From positions 682,001-746,000 of the forward strand of contig MU385718.1 of NCBI GenBank assembly GCA_022497155.1: a stretch of 64,000 bases of DNA, given 5' to 3'. This document shows, one piece after another, positions 21,811-33,861 of this stretch. The translations under genes were made by a program, and so were the position numbers. A model generated the notes under the pieces. The model was not told the DNA's origin, ran no database searches, and saw only the letters and a program-made list of their open reading frames with translations. This DNA is from Whalleya microplaca. Its lineage: Eukaryota; Ascomycota; Sordariomycetes; Xylariales; Xylariaceae. How positions within the stretch are numbered: position 1 is the first letter of the stretch; each line of letters starts with the position of its first letter.

Positions 21811-24430
21811 TCATGAGTACTTGATCTTGAAAACCCAACAAAACTCATCCTTATCCAGAAGCGCATCGTCGACCTCGATAGCGAGGACTTTCTGGCTTCC
21901 CTCTCCTGTCACCTTCCATGCCAACTCCTCGCCGCCTCCAACCGTTAGTAAACTCACCACATCGCCGTCCAAAATCGGCACCGGCGCCGCGATCTCAACC
22001 ACCCCATCCCTTACAACCGGCCGCTCTAAGAACAACGCATAGAACGCCTCATCCGTCTGCGTGAATCTAACATCGGGCCCACCCAAAATCTCGCTCTGCA
22101 CGAACCAATACTTCGTCCCAAACACCGCCTCCGCATGTCCCCGAATCCAGACGCCCGCCTCCCGCAAATTATCAACCTCGGCCTGCACGATGCTCCCGTC
22201 GGCGCGGGGTCCGATATCCAACAAGAGATTGCCGTTCTTGGCCACGATATCCACGAGCGTGTAGACGATGACGCTGGCATTCATGTACGCGGACTCGGGC
22301 GTCGCCCGGTTGTACCCGTAGCTGTAGGGGTCCATGCCGCGGTTGCTCTCCCACTTGCGCGCCTGCGCCGACGCGAAGGAGAGGTACTCGGGCGTGTCGA
22401 AGTCGGCCGCGTGCGCGAGCCCGCACCGCGAGTTTATCGCGACTTCGCGGTTTTGTGCCCGTGCCGCGTTCCACCACGCCGAGGCGAAGGGGGCGGTTGT
22501 GTTGGAGGCGCCGCAGTCGCACCACATTACTGTGGTGGGGTTTCGGGTTAGTAGGTGGTCTTTTTGGGTGTTTCAACGTTTTGTTTCGGGTGTAACGGGT
22601 TCTGGACTGCCTGATGTAGGTGCCCTAGTAGGGAATCCTCGCTCGTGAAACAGGAGAGAAAGGGGAGTAAGGAATGATGGATGCTACTCACTATCGGTGC
22701 CGTACTTATAAGCCAGCGTCTCCATCTGCGGCAGCATCAAATCCGTCAAGAAATCATCCACGGGCACGCGCCCCGTATACGGCTCCTCGGCGCCCGTGTA
22801 CGGGTTCAGCGGCGGCGTGCCGGGCCAGCTATTCGTACCCGGCACCGACTTGGAATCGAACTGGTCGAAGCCGTACGGTCCGAAGTCCAGGTTGTACCAC
22901 TCGGGCAGCGAGAAGTAGGTCCCGCGCTTGAGCTGCGGCTGGTGCGTGCCCGCGGCGTCGAAGAGCTCGCCCAGGAGGTCCCGCCGCGGCCCGTGGTGCA
23001 GCGAGGTCCGGTTGCTGGTGCCGCCCGCGTCGAAGAGCGAGAAGCCGTCGTGGTGCTTCGACGTCAGCACGAAGTACTTGGCTCCGGCGTCCGCGAATAG
23101 GTCTACCCATGCCTTGGGGTCGAAGTTGGAGGCGGTGAAGTCGGCGAACTGGTCGTCGTAGGCCCAGTCTTTGCCGTAGGTCTGCAGGCGGTAGTCGTAG
23201 AAATCTGAGGGGTCGGCTTGTGGGTGGTGGGTTGAGTACCACCTGGGACGCATTTTAGTTAGTACTTGTGTCTTCAACTAGACTCTGCAGAAGCAGATGA
23301 TGTCCCTGTAGAACGTACCAGAACCACTCAGCATAGCTCTCATGAGGTGTCGAGTTACCCCATCCTGCCACTGAGTAAACGCCCCAATGGATGAATATCC
23401 CATACTTGGCGTCGTTGAACCACTCCGGGCTCTCATGCCTGGCAAGATTGTCGAGGTCGGTCGTCCACTCGGTTAGGCCAAACTCGACGTTCTCGAAGTC
23501 TACTGCTCGCTTACTGACCCCGTCGTCAATAATCACTGAAGCGTTTACTGGGCCATGAGAAGACGATTCAACTCCGATAACTACAGTTTTCTGGTCTCCT
23601 GGACACAGACGCTTCAGATGCCCCTGTTCCACCGTCTCCAGACCATCGCCTGTTAGAGACAGCATCAACCCACCACCCGCAACACACTCCGATCCTGCAT
23701 TATTCACCGTAACCTCAACGGCCTGCACCCCCGCACCAAGCGATCTCTGCGTCGGGCGCACAGCCTGCACGTCGACAGCCTGACCACTCCACAATGAGAT
23801 CGCAAAAACATGCAACCTGCCATCGCCCTCCAGCGCGGCCTCCGGCAACGTGATAGCGCGCAGCTCCTTCCCGGGATCCAGATGCGCCGTGCGCTCGAAG
23901 ATATGACTGGTGTTCCAGTCGACGCCGTCGGGCGTGAAGCGGCTGGGGAAGATCAGGTCCCCGCGGTTGATGGTCAGGAAGCTGAACCAGTCGGACGAGC
24001 GCAGCTCGTAGACGGACGTGCTGCCGTCCGCGTACGTGAACGTCGCGTTGCCCGTCGCGATGAACAGCTCCTTGTCCTCGGCGATCAGGAACGAGGCCGA
24101 GAAGAAAGAGGAGGATCCGGGCGGCACCGCGATTGTCTGGCTGTCGCTGATCACGTTGTCGGTCTTGTTCGCGCCCGTGTACCCCGGGAACGAGTACTGT
24201 ATCCCCGTTTTGCTGGATGTCCAGTAGGGGGTTGATAATGCCGGCGCTGGGTAGGATTGTCCTAGCGTGTCGAAGGATGCCTCGCCCGGGTAGGTGCCGA
24301 AGGCTTTGTTGTTGTAGAAGGGTGATAGATCAAGTGGGATCGACTTTGCTTCTATCGAGGCTACGGCAATGACTACTAGATAGGAGGCGAGGCCTAAGAC
24401 CTTGTTGAACGCCATCATTGCGCTCTTCAT
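21811..24430 (-). CDS. Secreted GH29 alpha-L-fucosidase
   Basis: Releases alpha-L-fucose from plant or animal glycans outside the cell. Exons (minus) are 24430-23319, 23242-22692 and 22529-21811, giving about 793 aa. A signal peptide (AFNKVLGLASYLVVIAVASIEA) is followed by a beta-rich N-terminal module of about 300 residues. The GH29 barrel begins near residue 333: EWFNDAKYGIFIHWGVYSV, HESYAEWFW, YFVLTSKHHDGFSLF, and the nucleophile strand IMWCDCG with its Asp. The downstream NGNLLLDIGPRADG block is also typical. N-glycosylation sites are present. Both introns close in phase. Because three ATGs lie within the first six codons, the exact start is uncertain by 4-5 residues. The long N-terminal module is unusual relative to simple two-domain bacterial enzymes. 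Confidence 0.93.
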
Positions 24431-26910
24431 GATGGGTCAATCCCGGCCACTGACGGAGAGAATGGCAACAGCCAGTTGCGTAGGTAAGCAACGGGAGATC
24501 CCATATTTCAATGTGGTTGCCGAACGCTTCGGCGGCGAATACATAGTATGTTTACTATCGGCCCCGGATGTCCAAGGTAACGTTGTGGCCGCATTCGGGC
24601 ATGCTACCGAGGTCTAGATACTCGCGATACCCCGCCGAATCCTTGTTTCTCGTTGTAGCGACCATAACGTTGCGCCGGGCTATACTTATCTTATCTACCT
24701 ACTTATCATAACCTGACTCGAGTTTCCTCAAGACTAGAGAGAATTCGGCTAATGAGGTGGAGGCTCCTAATAGTGAAGAGGGAGTTGTCATAGTTCAATA
24801 CGAATTCGTGATTTCAGTCTCGTAACCGCATGGGTAGTTTAGATTATAATCCAGCCCCAAATGAAGATATTACTCTGTACCTAGCGAGATGGTTTTTTTT
24901 TTAAAAAAAAAGATATGTATTAGTATTGTATGACAGAACAGGTATTTTTATAGGTTAGCTGGTCACTGATTGTAGCATTTGTAGGTAATCATGTTGCCTA
25001 CTCAATCGATGAGCTTCAGCTGGGTTAACACACCCTCTGCCGTAGTCTTATACACAGATATACGAAGAGTCTGTTAGGAACTCTGAATTCAGATTATTTA
25101 ATAGTGATACCTTAGATGAGATAGGAGATAAACTAACACAACTTATGAGTGATCCTGACACGAATTAGTTGTCCAGTCGAGACTAGGAATCAGATACTAT
25201 CACGTTGACTCCAGATAACCTGATGCTGAGTTACAAAAACCTATAAGCAATTATAGTGTATTATATCTTGTTTAGCCTTGTATGTTGTAATAAAATATGT
25301 CGTGTTATGTATTCCCAGCGTATATAAATTCCAACACCAGGGAAACAACCTAACTTAGCTAAACAAGATTAGGTAAAACCGTCTTAGTCCGATCTCGATC
25401 TTATATCATTAGTAGTGAGTGTGAAAAACGAGGACATGAATAAGATGTCAGTAGGAAACAATAACTCCCACTTTGAGTAAAATTTCTAGAGCGATGTTTA
25501 GGAGTTTCTGATCTTTTTACCGACATCAGTCTACTGCCTTGTGACTATGATACCGTTACCCATATGAAGCACAGTCACTTTTGAATGCGGTAGCCTCAAC
25601 AGAATGAAGTTGCATGATCTAGACAGCCCTCATCGACGATCATTTCTCCCGGGGCTACTTTGAGCCGCATTTGTATTGGGCTGACGAATTCCTTTGAGAT
25701 TCTCCAGATGCGAAGTTGTATATGAGTTATAGAATTGCATCTGCACGACTTGATGATTTGGAATTCTCGTGCCAGCATGTCACCTCCACTGACGCTTTAG
25801 AGATAGGAGCCTGGCGGCAAAGTGAAACCGAATAGTTTGGTCAAGCCCCTAGGCAACCCAGGATATAATTAGCTGTAATCTGGAGGCCAAGGTACAGTTG
25901 GCTACGCAGGTCTCATGCATGCTGCACCCACATTGATAGTTATATCACGAGGCATAAGCAACAAGTGGAACTATGGAGAAAGATTGTATACATTCTTCTG
26001 AGTCAACCCGCCAACAGGCTGTCTGAATGACGACACTACCAAAGCCCGTCAGTCACGGCGGTGGCCAACTATGCCGACTAGATCTGATAGCCTGGCTTGG
26101 CACTGCTTCCTCCTCTTTACATTACGGCCGAGATTTTGCCCGGATATAGTGAGCTCCTGGGCCCTCTACACCGGCACTATCGCCTTCTTTACGCGCCCTC
26201 GGCCACAAGGCTGTTCACCCTATCGAGTGATTATACCCAGCACTTTAAGATCATATCAAAGGCGCCAGTTAGCTTGGTAGTCCCGATGATCATGGCCAAG
26301 GCTGGATTGTAGGAACCGGGATCGTAAAGTTCTCGAAGCGATTAGAAACACGCTTCACATCCAAATAAAGGGGTCAAGATATTCTTAACGCCTTGCCCAA
26401 CGGCTTCATAGTATATCCGCCACAAAAGATATGTACAGCCGTATTTTATTATTGACTTAAGCCCATATTCCCGAAGGCTAGGTGCAGCTTGCTACTGCAC
26501 GGCTATCTGGTACGGTTCTATTATTGGGAGGTTTTAATAACCGGGTAAAGGCAATACAGCCAGAAGGATGAAAGCGGTTTGGGGATCAATCAGCTCTCGG
26601 AACCATGGATGTCCAATCCCAAATGCGGTAACCGACTAGATCAACCTATAAACTGTTCCTAGCCAATCGTTATTGTTATACCCAAGGTCAGAAAATCTTC
26701 GAACGAGTTCTGCAGGTTCGGCAGTTCATGTCGTTGGGCGGCGATAGTGGCCTTTCAGGACGCATAAACATCGTACAACACACACGATGTTCCCCAGATT
26801 TGTTCCTCCCCGGATTCTCTTCTGTATCGGTTCTCCATAGACTCGACTAATCATAGTTTGTTGTCAACCTCTTCAAGTCAAGCGATCAACACACAAGGTG
26901 ACTAGTCACG
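24431..26910. other. Gene-poor AT-rich stretch
   Basis: Nearly 2.5 kb has no supported gene. A T10/A10 hairpin-like run lies at about 24892-24911. Frames at 25080-25170 and 26070-26310 look coding-like over short lengths but carry stops and match nothing I recognise. Decayed mobile DNA is possible but not shown. Confidence 0.45.
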
Positions 26911-28208
26911 ATGCAGTTGACTTCTCTCGCTGCCGCTGCGCTTCTGGCGCACAATGCCGCCGCTCAGTTCGGAAACACCATGCTGAGATTTGCCTGTTCT
27001 CAGCTGGTTGTTGACCGTATTGACCCGCTCGTTAACCCCGGAATGACGTACACGCCGCATCTTCACCAGCTAGTCGGTGGAAACTCCCTGAATGTTACCA
27101 TGGACCCAGAATCGTATGACATGGCTACGCAATCGACCTGCACATCGTGCACGTTCAAGGAGGACAAGTCCAACTACTGGACTGCTGTCATGTTCTACAA
27201 AGCGAAGAACGGAACATACAAGCGTGTTCCCCAGGTCGGTAACGGTGGTCCTCAAGGAAAACTGATCAACAACGGGGGTCTCGACCTCTACTATATCCCC
27301 AGCGGAAGAGTAACGGCCTTCAAGAAGGTAGGGTGATAGACGGCAAAGGCTTAGAAAGGCGCTTCTAATGAATACTAGGGTTTCCGCATGCTAGCTGGTA
27401 ATGCCGCGAACACCGACGCGACTAAGGTTCAAAAATCAAACATCTGCCACCGATGCTGGACGTCATCGAGCGAGGACCAGTTTGTTGGCGGTGCCCCATG
27501 CACCGGCTCGGACACGGTTGACATCCCCCACGACAAGAGCTGCAAGATGATCCGACAGACCATCATCTTCCCCACGTAAGTCCTAGTGAGATCTTCATGG
27601 TAGTTCTTTTAAAAGACTAATCTGAACGATTAGCTGCTGGGATGGCCAGAACCTTGACAGCCCCGACCACCAGAGCCATGTTGCCTACGCCTCCGGATCC
27701 GGCGCTACTGGTGGCGGCGCTTGCCCCTCTACTCACCCTACGAAGCTCCCCCAGATCATGTACGAGCTCATGTGGAATGTCACCGAGTTCGCCAATGACG
27801 CAGACTTCCCCACCGACGGCTCAAACCCATACGTCTACAGCATGAACTTGGGGTAAGTGATTCAGAAAAAAAGGGTTGTTGTGCTCGTGAATGACTAACC
27901 CCTGCTTCTAGTGGCCCCGCCGCTCACGGTGACTACCTCTTCGGCTGGGAGGGCGACACTCTTCAGAAGGCCATGGACAACATTGGTTCATGCGGCCTGA
28001 ACACTGACTGCGCTACCGCCGGAATCCACGCCCAGACACCTGCTCAATACAACGCCTGCGTCAAGGAGCAACAGGCTCCTGAGGAAGTTGATGGATGTAA
28101 GTGATATAAGCCTATTTAATTTTAACAAAATCTGCATAGCATGCTAATTATGTGTAACTTACAGGGCTTGCGGCGCTCCCTATGGGCGAGATGGCAAGGA
28201 AGGCTTAA
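26911..28208 (+). CDS. Secreted DUF1996 protein
   Basis: Five exons (26911-27327, 27379-27575, 27634-27852, 27912-28096, 28165-28208) give about 353 aa. A signal peptide (MQLTSLAAAALLAHNAAA) precedes the mature QFGNTMLRFACSQLVVDRID, the standard opening of fungal DUF1996 proteins. Further hallmarks are DPLVNPGMTYTPHLHQLVGG, the Cys pairs of TCTSCTF and CHRCW, and CWDGQNLDSPDHQSHVAYAS. The domain ends with a WEGDTLQKAMDN segment, and the protein stops about 15 residues after a Trp. Biochemical function is unknown; related proteins are secreted, some with WSC or cellulose-binding modules. None is present here. All four introns have canonical ends and lengths of 51-68 nt. Confidence 0.92.
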
Positions 28209-28711
28209 GATGACGATACTCACTTAGTTTACTAGAAAGGAACCGCCGAAGTTTCTGAGAGCGTGACCCGGGAAATTGATAAGCTGATGAAGTACTCTAG
28301 AGAACAGGTCCTCAAAATGAAGCTTCAGGCAGGTTTCCTTGTTGGGCTTATCTTCAAGAATCACCACCTACGAATATTATCATTTATTCGTTAGATTTTG
28401 TTATTTGAAGCCCCTTCAGCAATTCATTATAGTTTCCGAAGTCCGTATCTCTAGTGCTGTTTGTTGTAACTGCTATGCATAGAATTGATGCTAATTCTTC
28501 TTCAACTGCTCTCACGTGTCATTGTATTGAATTTATTGCGTCGTGTTGGAATGTTGCAAGTGTACAGAAATAGCTTGAATTTCGTATCTACAGAAGCAAA
28601 TCGCACTCTATATACTACATCCGATAGGTCGAATGCTTCTAGGCACACCTCAGGAAAAATCGCAATCTCGCTATAAGTGTTGCCGTCAGAACCCCCTGCT
28701 CAATCTGGACC
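28209..28711. other. Intergenic between convergent genes
   Basis: This is the shared 3' space of the DUF1996 gene (+) and the AA8 gene (-). It is AT-rich with no coding signal. Confidence 0.5.
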
Positions 28712-29460
28712 TTACAAATTCTTCTCTACTAGCTCATCAAAGTTGGCGTTGGCGGCGGCAGCGAAGTCGTGGTTCCAGTAGTTGTATACATCATGAACGG
28801 TGATAGCCGTCGTGTCGGACGAAGGAGTGGTAGGCTTCGTCTTTGAGTACGCGAAAGCGAAGCGGTTGCTGCCTTTGGGGTCAAGATTCTTCTGGGCATC
28901 GTTGGATCCCACAAAAGAACTGCAACCCGTGCATTTAGCAGTGTATTGCCAGTGAGTCGCGTTGGTCTTTGTGCCAGTCGTCAGTATTTCCAACGTTGCT
29001 CCATCAAAAGGTTGAGGTGTCGTATGAGAGCTATGTCCCGTCAGTCTCTAATACGACTTTTGATATCTTTTTGTAATTCACTTACGTGGCACGGCGCACA
29101 GAGGCAAGGGCACTGTTGCCGTTCGACCAGCCTATGGTGAGCGGATTGTTGGTCATCGATCCTCCCCAGGCGAGCGCAGCCCAACCTGCAGCAACGGGGG
29201 CGACGACTTGGATCACAACATCGTAGGGCGTACCCGCGGCCGCTGTGCTTGGGATGGCGACGCGGAAAATCACGGAGCTTGTGGTTGTATACGCAGCGCT
29301 GTATTGAGAAAACGTAAAGCCGGTCTCCCCATCAACGAAGACGTCGGCATAAGCTTCGGATGCTGCTCTAGTGTTAATGGAATCTCAAGGAAATATCTCT
29401 GCAATACGCACCAATACCCAACAATGCTGCTATGCTCGCAATCCCAGAGTTCCAACGCAT
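28712..29460 (-). CDS. Solo AA8 cytochrome (CDH-type heme domain)
   Basis: Exons (minus) 29460-29412, 29365-29086 and 29030-28712 give 215 aa. A signal peptide (MRWNSGIASIAALLGIAASE) leads into a DOMON-type beta-sandwich of the cellobiose dehydrogenase cytochrome family (CAZy AA8). The axial methionine is visible as Met87 in GWAALAWGGSMTNNPLTIGW, matching the conserved G-G-x-M-x-N-P-L region. The second ligand is probably His189 (TVHDVYNYW) or His197. A Cys143/Cys146 pair may form the usual disulfide. No flavin dehydrogenase, CBM or GPI signal follows, so the protein is a free secreted electron carrier. Known AA8 domains reduce LPMOs or Fe(III); an AA9 gene lies 18 kb away. The first acceptor (TAGAG/CAGC) was picked to keep phase and is less certain than the others. 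Confidence 0.85.
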
Positions 29461-31046
29461 CCTGACCTAGAGCTTCTGAGTCTAAGAGAGATGTAGTGGC
29501 CAACAAACGGTCTCTGAGTATACTCTACAGAGCCTAGAAGTAGTATACAATTGCTGCGTGCTTCAATCTTAAACACGGGGGCCTGAAGTTAGACTATAAT
29601 CTTCAGGAGTTGAGTTTTGGCTGGATCCAAGCTGACAGATTGGCACGTGGGAAGTTGATAGCACTTGTATTAATGATAGCAAGACGAGCAGGCCTATTGG
29701 AACGGCAGAAGTTGTTAGATTTCACATATGTTGGTAATGTCCAGGTGCTCATTTATTAAATACACGTTTAGCGGCTCATTTCAAGATTCATACCGGGTTG
29801 AAGTAGGATTAGCAGTGACATATGAGATGCATATGAGAAGTTGAACCGTAAGCTAAGATCATCGACCGCGAATGAAGCAAACCGCCGCCTGGGTCGTCTT
29901 GGCTTCCACTCGAATTGAACGCCTCCGTTTCGCAATGAGCACATCTTGGGAAAGCGGAAGGCCATAAAAGGTATCAATTGGAGTAGCAAAGCCGAAATAA
30001 TTACAATTCACGTAGCAGAAAGGTGACGTTGACAGAGCGCGACCCATTTAGCCGTATATTGACAAGGGTATTTACAGCGAGGGTAAATGGAGCAAACCCG
30101 CGCATTGCCTCTATGCCCGCATTCTCTATTAATATCAGACGAATAGCATCTTCTATAATGGCAAGACGGCTCGCTGGGATCTGTGGAAGTCACACGTGCC
30201 TGCAGTCCCGATGCAACATCGCCATGGGTGGACATGAATGCACCAAGCAGATTCATCAGATTTGCAATAGCGTCGTCTGCTATAGCTGACTAAAGCTTTA
30301 TCGCCAAGGATTCAGAAGGAAATCGACGATAGAAACTCCTGAGATTACGGAGAGGTATTGAATCGTGCTTCCGATGAATTAAGAACATGCATCCTTACTT
30401 CGTTGAGTGGTACGCAACGTAAGAAAGCTTCCTTGCTCGATAAGGGGGTGACATGAAAGGAGAAAGTGAAGTAGACTACCAAAGTCCTCCTATTCCTGTA
30501 TTAAAGGAAAATTTTGAATCACCGCTAGTAGCCGAACCATCTTGAAAACAAGTTTCTCTAGTAAACTACTAAAACTTTCCAATTGGAGTAGAACTTTTCC
30601 TGCAGCTAAAGAGACAGTGTCGATGCGTTCAAACCCCCAGGAGGACTTTCAGCATGTTCAGATAGACACACCGACAGCAATAGGTATTCACTTATAAGCC
30701 TTGGTATATACACATACATATAATTACACCAATAATTATCGACTAGTTTGAGCTTATGAACGACATTGTTCGTCGAACGTTGCGATTCCAACCTCGAATA
30801 CAACCGCTGGTATTCGATGAACGACATGAGCGTTTCTTAACTAGGGTATGTGGTTTCATTCTGTGAACAAATGTCAAAATTTCACTACTATGATACTAGA
30901 GTTACTGGCTTGAAGATATTGACTAGAAGTTACACACAAGGTAGCAGCGGTAGATTGTATGTAAATTATATTTCAGATGCTGTGAAGCAACATAATAGCT
31001 CCATCGACAAGACTGTAGTATTGGCATGACCCGATAATAACCGAGC
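29461..31046. other. Gene-poor stretch
   Basis: No gene is supported. On the minus strand at about 30003-30174 an open segment reads IIEDAIRLILIENAGIEAMR and onward. It ends at a stop and has no recognised family, so it may be a relic. Confidence 0.4.
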
Positions 31047-32861
31047 CTACAACCTATAGCGGAAGCCAAAAGTTTTCCAGTCCGTCACATCCTCGTAGTC
31101 CTCAGGCCTGAGTTGAACCTCGTTGACAGCTTCAGTCACATTGCGGCCGTCTGCAGCGTCAACCACTTTACCGCCGCCAACCGCTCCTGATGTCCCAGCA
31201 CTGCCTTCGATCCCTTCCTCACGCTGCCGCCGTCTGTTGAGAAGCTGTAGGTATACTCTCAGTACGGCAGCTAGACAGACTACGAGAGCATAACATATCA
31301 TAATGGCACGGAATGCTGTACCGTACGTGGGCTCTTCAGTTGAGATGAATAGTTGAGGCCCCACAATACTAGATAATTGCAGTTAGTAATTGCTCTTAGG
31401 AAAGTCCTCGGCATTGGTTGGAACTTATGAAGAAGATTTCATGTTAAGTGTGCTCAGGAAAGCACCCAAAGGAAGGATTGAATAAACGAATTTGTGAATG
31501 ATAATACTTACTTGCCAGTGCAATAAGCTATGAATAGCATGGCCGTCATGGTCATCTTCTTTGTCACACCTCGAAAGTTTGATTGTACAAGAGAAAGAAT
31601 TAATGGCAACGCAGCTGGTCCAGTGGACAGCAGGAAATAGCCGAACAGAGCAACACCATGAGGAATGGAGCTACGGCTTCCAATCAACGCAGATCCAACC
31701 ACTGGTGGTATGACAATAAGGCCAATGAGAATGCAGTTCATCGACCGAAAATGCCCTGCCATCCATCCAGTCCCAGAAATGAACAGTACGGTGATGATAG
31801 AGTAGAGAATGTTGATAAGCGTCGACTGGAGCGATGTGAAACCGAATGACGTTATTACTAAGTTGGCGAAGTTCTGAGTTCCACCATTTGGAATCTGACA
31901 GAGTAGTGCAATAGACCATATGAGCCACGTCTTGGGGTCTTGAAGACACTCGAGCGTCTGATCCCACTTCCAGGTCGTATTCTCAGTGCGTCCTGTGCCA
32001 GCGATAACGACTCGATCGCCGGCCCATTGTCGCTCCTCAGGTGTTAGGAACTTAGCCTTGGAAATGCTGTCGGGTAAGAGGAAGAACAACGCGAATCCCC
32101 ATAGGAATGTTGCAACGCCAAGTATGATAAACATCCATCGCCAAGGGCCAACATTATCGGTGATATGGCCAACTCCATAAGCAAGAAGCGACGAGATGAT
32201 GCCTAAAATAATCAACATCTCCTTTCTTGAACTATAGATATTGTTACTTACCCCCTACAGAATTCCCCGCAAACCAAATACCTGTCCTCGTAGGAATTTC
32301 ATCTCTGGTATACCACGTCGAGGTGATGAACATCAGAGCCGGCGAGATAGTTGCCTCCGCAACCCCGAGGAAGAATCTCACGGTGATAAGTCCACCATAG
32401 TTGGAGCATGCGGCCGTCAAGGCGACTACTGCACCCCAGAAGAAAGTGTTGATGGCGACATACTTGCCAATTGGCAAACGAGCAATCAGCAACGTCGTAG
32501 GATACGTCCAAAAGAAGTAACCAAAGTAGAAAACACTGGAAACCCATGAATAGTTTGTCCCTTTGAGATGGTTGTCCTGTCTCAGTCCAAATACCGCCGC
32601 ACTGGATAGAATCGTCTTATCCATGAAATTCAATAGGTAAGTCATGAAAAGGAGGGGCATTATGCGCCAGTCAATCTGTCGCAGAATGCGGCGAGCTTGA
32701 TCAGCGTCAATGTCATGGTGTGCTGCGGCGGCGGCGGTCGTAGGCGCATCAGCGCTGGGAATCTCATCTTCAGCGGCCATAATGAGGTGAGATTGGCTGT
32801 GACTCGACTCTGCTCGGTCGAGCTGAAGAGGCGACGAGGTTTGCTGGCGAGACAGTGCCAT
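31047..32861 (-). CDS. MFS transporter, allantoate permease (Dal5/ACS) family
   Basis: Exons (minus) 32861-32252, 32202-31512 and 31368-31047 give about 540 aa. The 49-base first intron was placed so that the product reads WFAGNSVGGIISSLLAYGVG, the expected family transition. Twelve membrane segments can be traced. Family marks are RRILRQIDWRIMPLLFMTYL and LNFMDKTILSSAAVFGL at the start, FLGVAEATISPALMF in TM4, PWRWMFIILGVATFLWG, and SNFRGVTKKMTMTAMLFIAYCTGN in TM10-11. The acidic C-tail reads ENYEDVTDW-like (RPEDYEDVTDWKTFGFRY), typical of ACS carriers. Substrates of this family include allantoate, nicotinate, pantothenate and other organic anions; the exact one cannot be read from sequence. 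The ATG at 32861 is the first in frame. Confidence 0.9.
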
Positions 32862-33861
32862 GATATGTATCCATGATGCCAATCAGTGTCCATGTTATCA
32901 TTTACCACATCGCTGGGTTCCCCGATGGTGGGGCCGAAAGGGTCTGTCGGGTAGATAACCACAGCGGACCGACAGAGTATCTATAGCGAATCAACGTCAA
33001 GGCATCTGATCGACGTCTAGGATCCCGGTTTATCGGTTAACTCCGATCCCGCGATGCTCATGGTCGATTCGCTTGTAGTATATAAAAGGAGTTACTGGGC
33101 CTTGGTTTGATGTTTAGAGCTCATGTTATCGCCTGCTACGAAAGATAACTGTGTCATGCGAATTAGGTTGCACTGCGCTAAAACTACTAGCCTCCTTGTT
33201 CGTCTTTCAATACTGCCAGCATATCGCCATGTAGAGATGGTCTAGAGCGCCAAGGGTCCAAGGATCGGAACGTAGCCGCCGGGGGTGGGGAGACCATCTA
33301 GGATACGCCCTTGTGATATATGCTGTGATTATGAGCTTCCACTTCCAATCACCTAGAGTAATGAAAATGAGTGCACGCGAATTATTCTACATGGTTCTCG
33401 AGTTCCAAGACTATATTTCCAAGTATTAGTAATATAATGTTAGTCCTCCTGTTTATGGAGGCTTGATCATGGCAACTTCAGACTTACTACGAGTTGAACA
33501 ATTTGCTCACGAACCTCGAAAACCCTAAAACCGTTCATTCACATAGACAACAGGCAGCAAGATGTCAGTCTATCAGGGAATTGATACCTATCATTAACAT
33601 CGTACATTATCCAATGACGAACTGTTGACGTACACATAGATACAGTCAATTACATATTGCAGGCGTTAAGAATTGTTGACAACATAAAGAAGAGACCAAT
33701 AATTAACATTACTTATGATAGACTGTATATTAATAACCTGAGCCTTTTCCTAACCCCCAGGCATACCCTTGACATGTTTATAGAACTATTTGAATATCAC
33801 CATGAATACGTTAATCGTCATCCAATGTCCACTTCGATGTATGGCATCCATTATACACCCC
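32862..33861. other. Intergenic
   Basis: No gene is supported. The first 250 bases are the MFS promoter (minus). A TATATAAAA run at 33079-33087 is on the plus strand with no gene after it. Confidence 0.45.

Noticed and set aside
29859..30256. Open frames on both strands near 30 kb
   Set aside because: Both strands read plausibly for 50-60 codons, so coding strand cannot be decided and no family is recognised; kept only as a possible relic.
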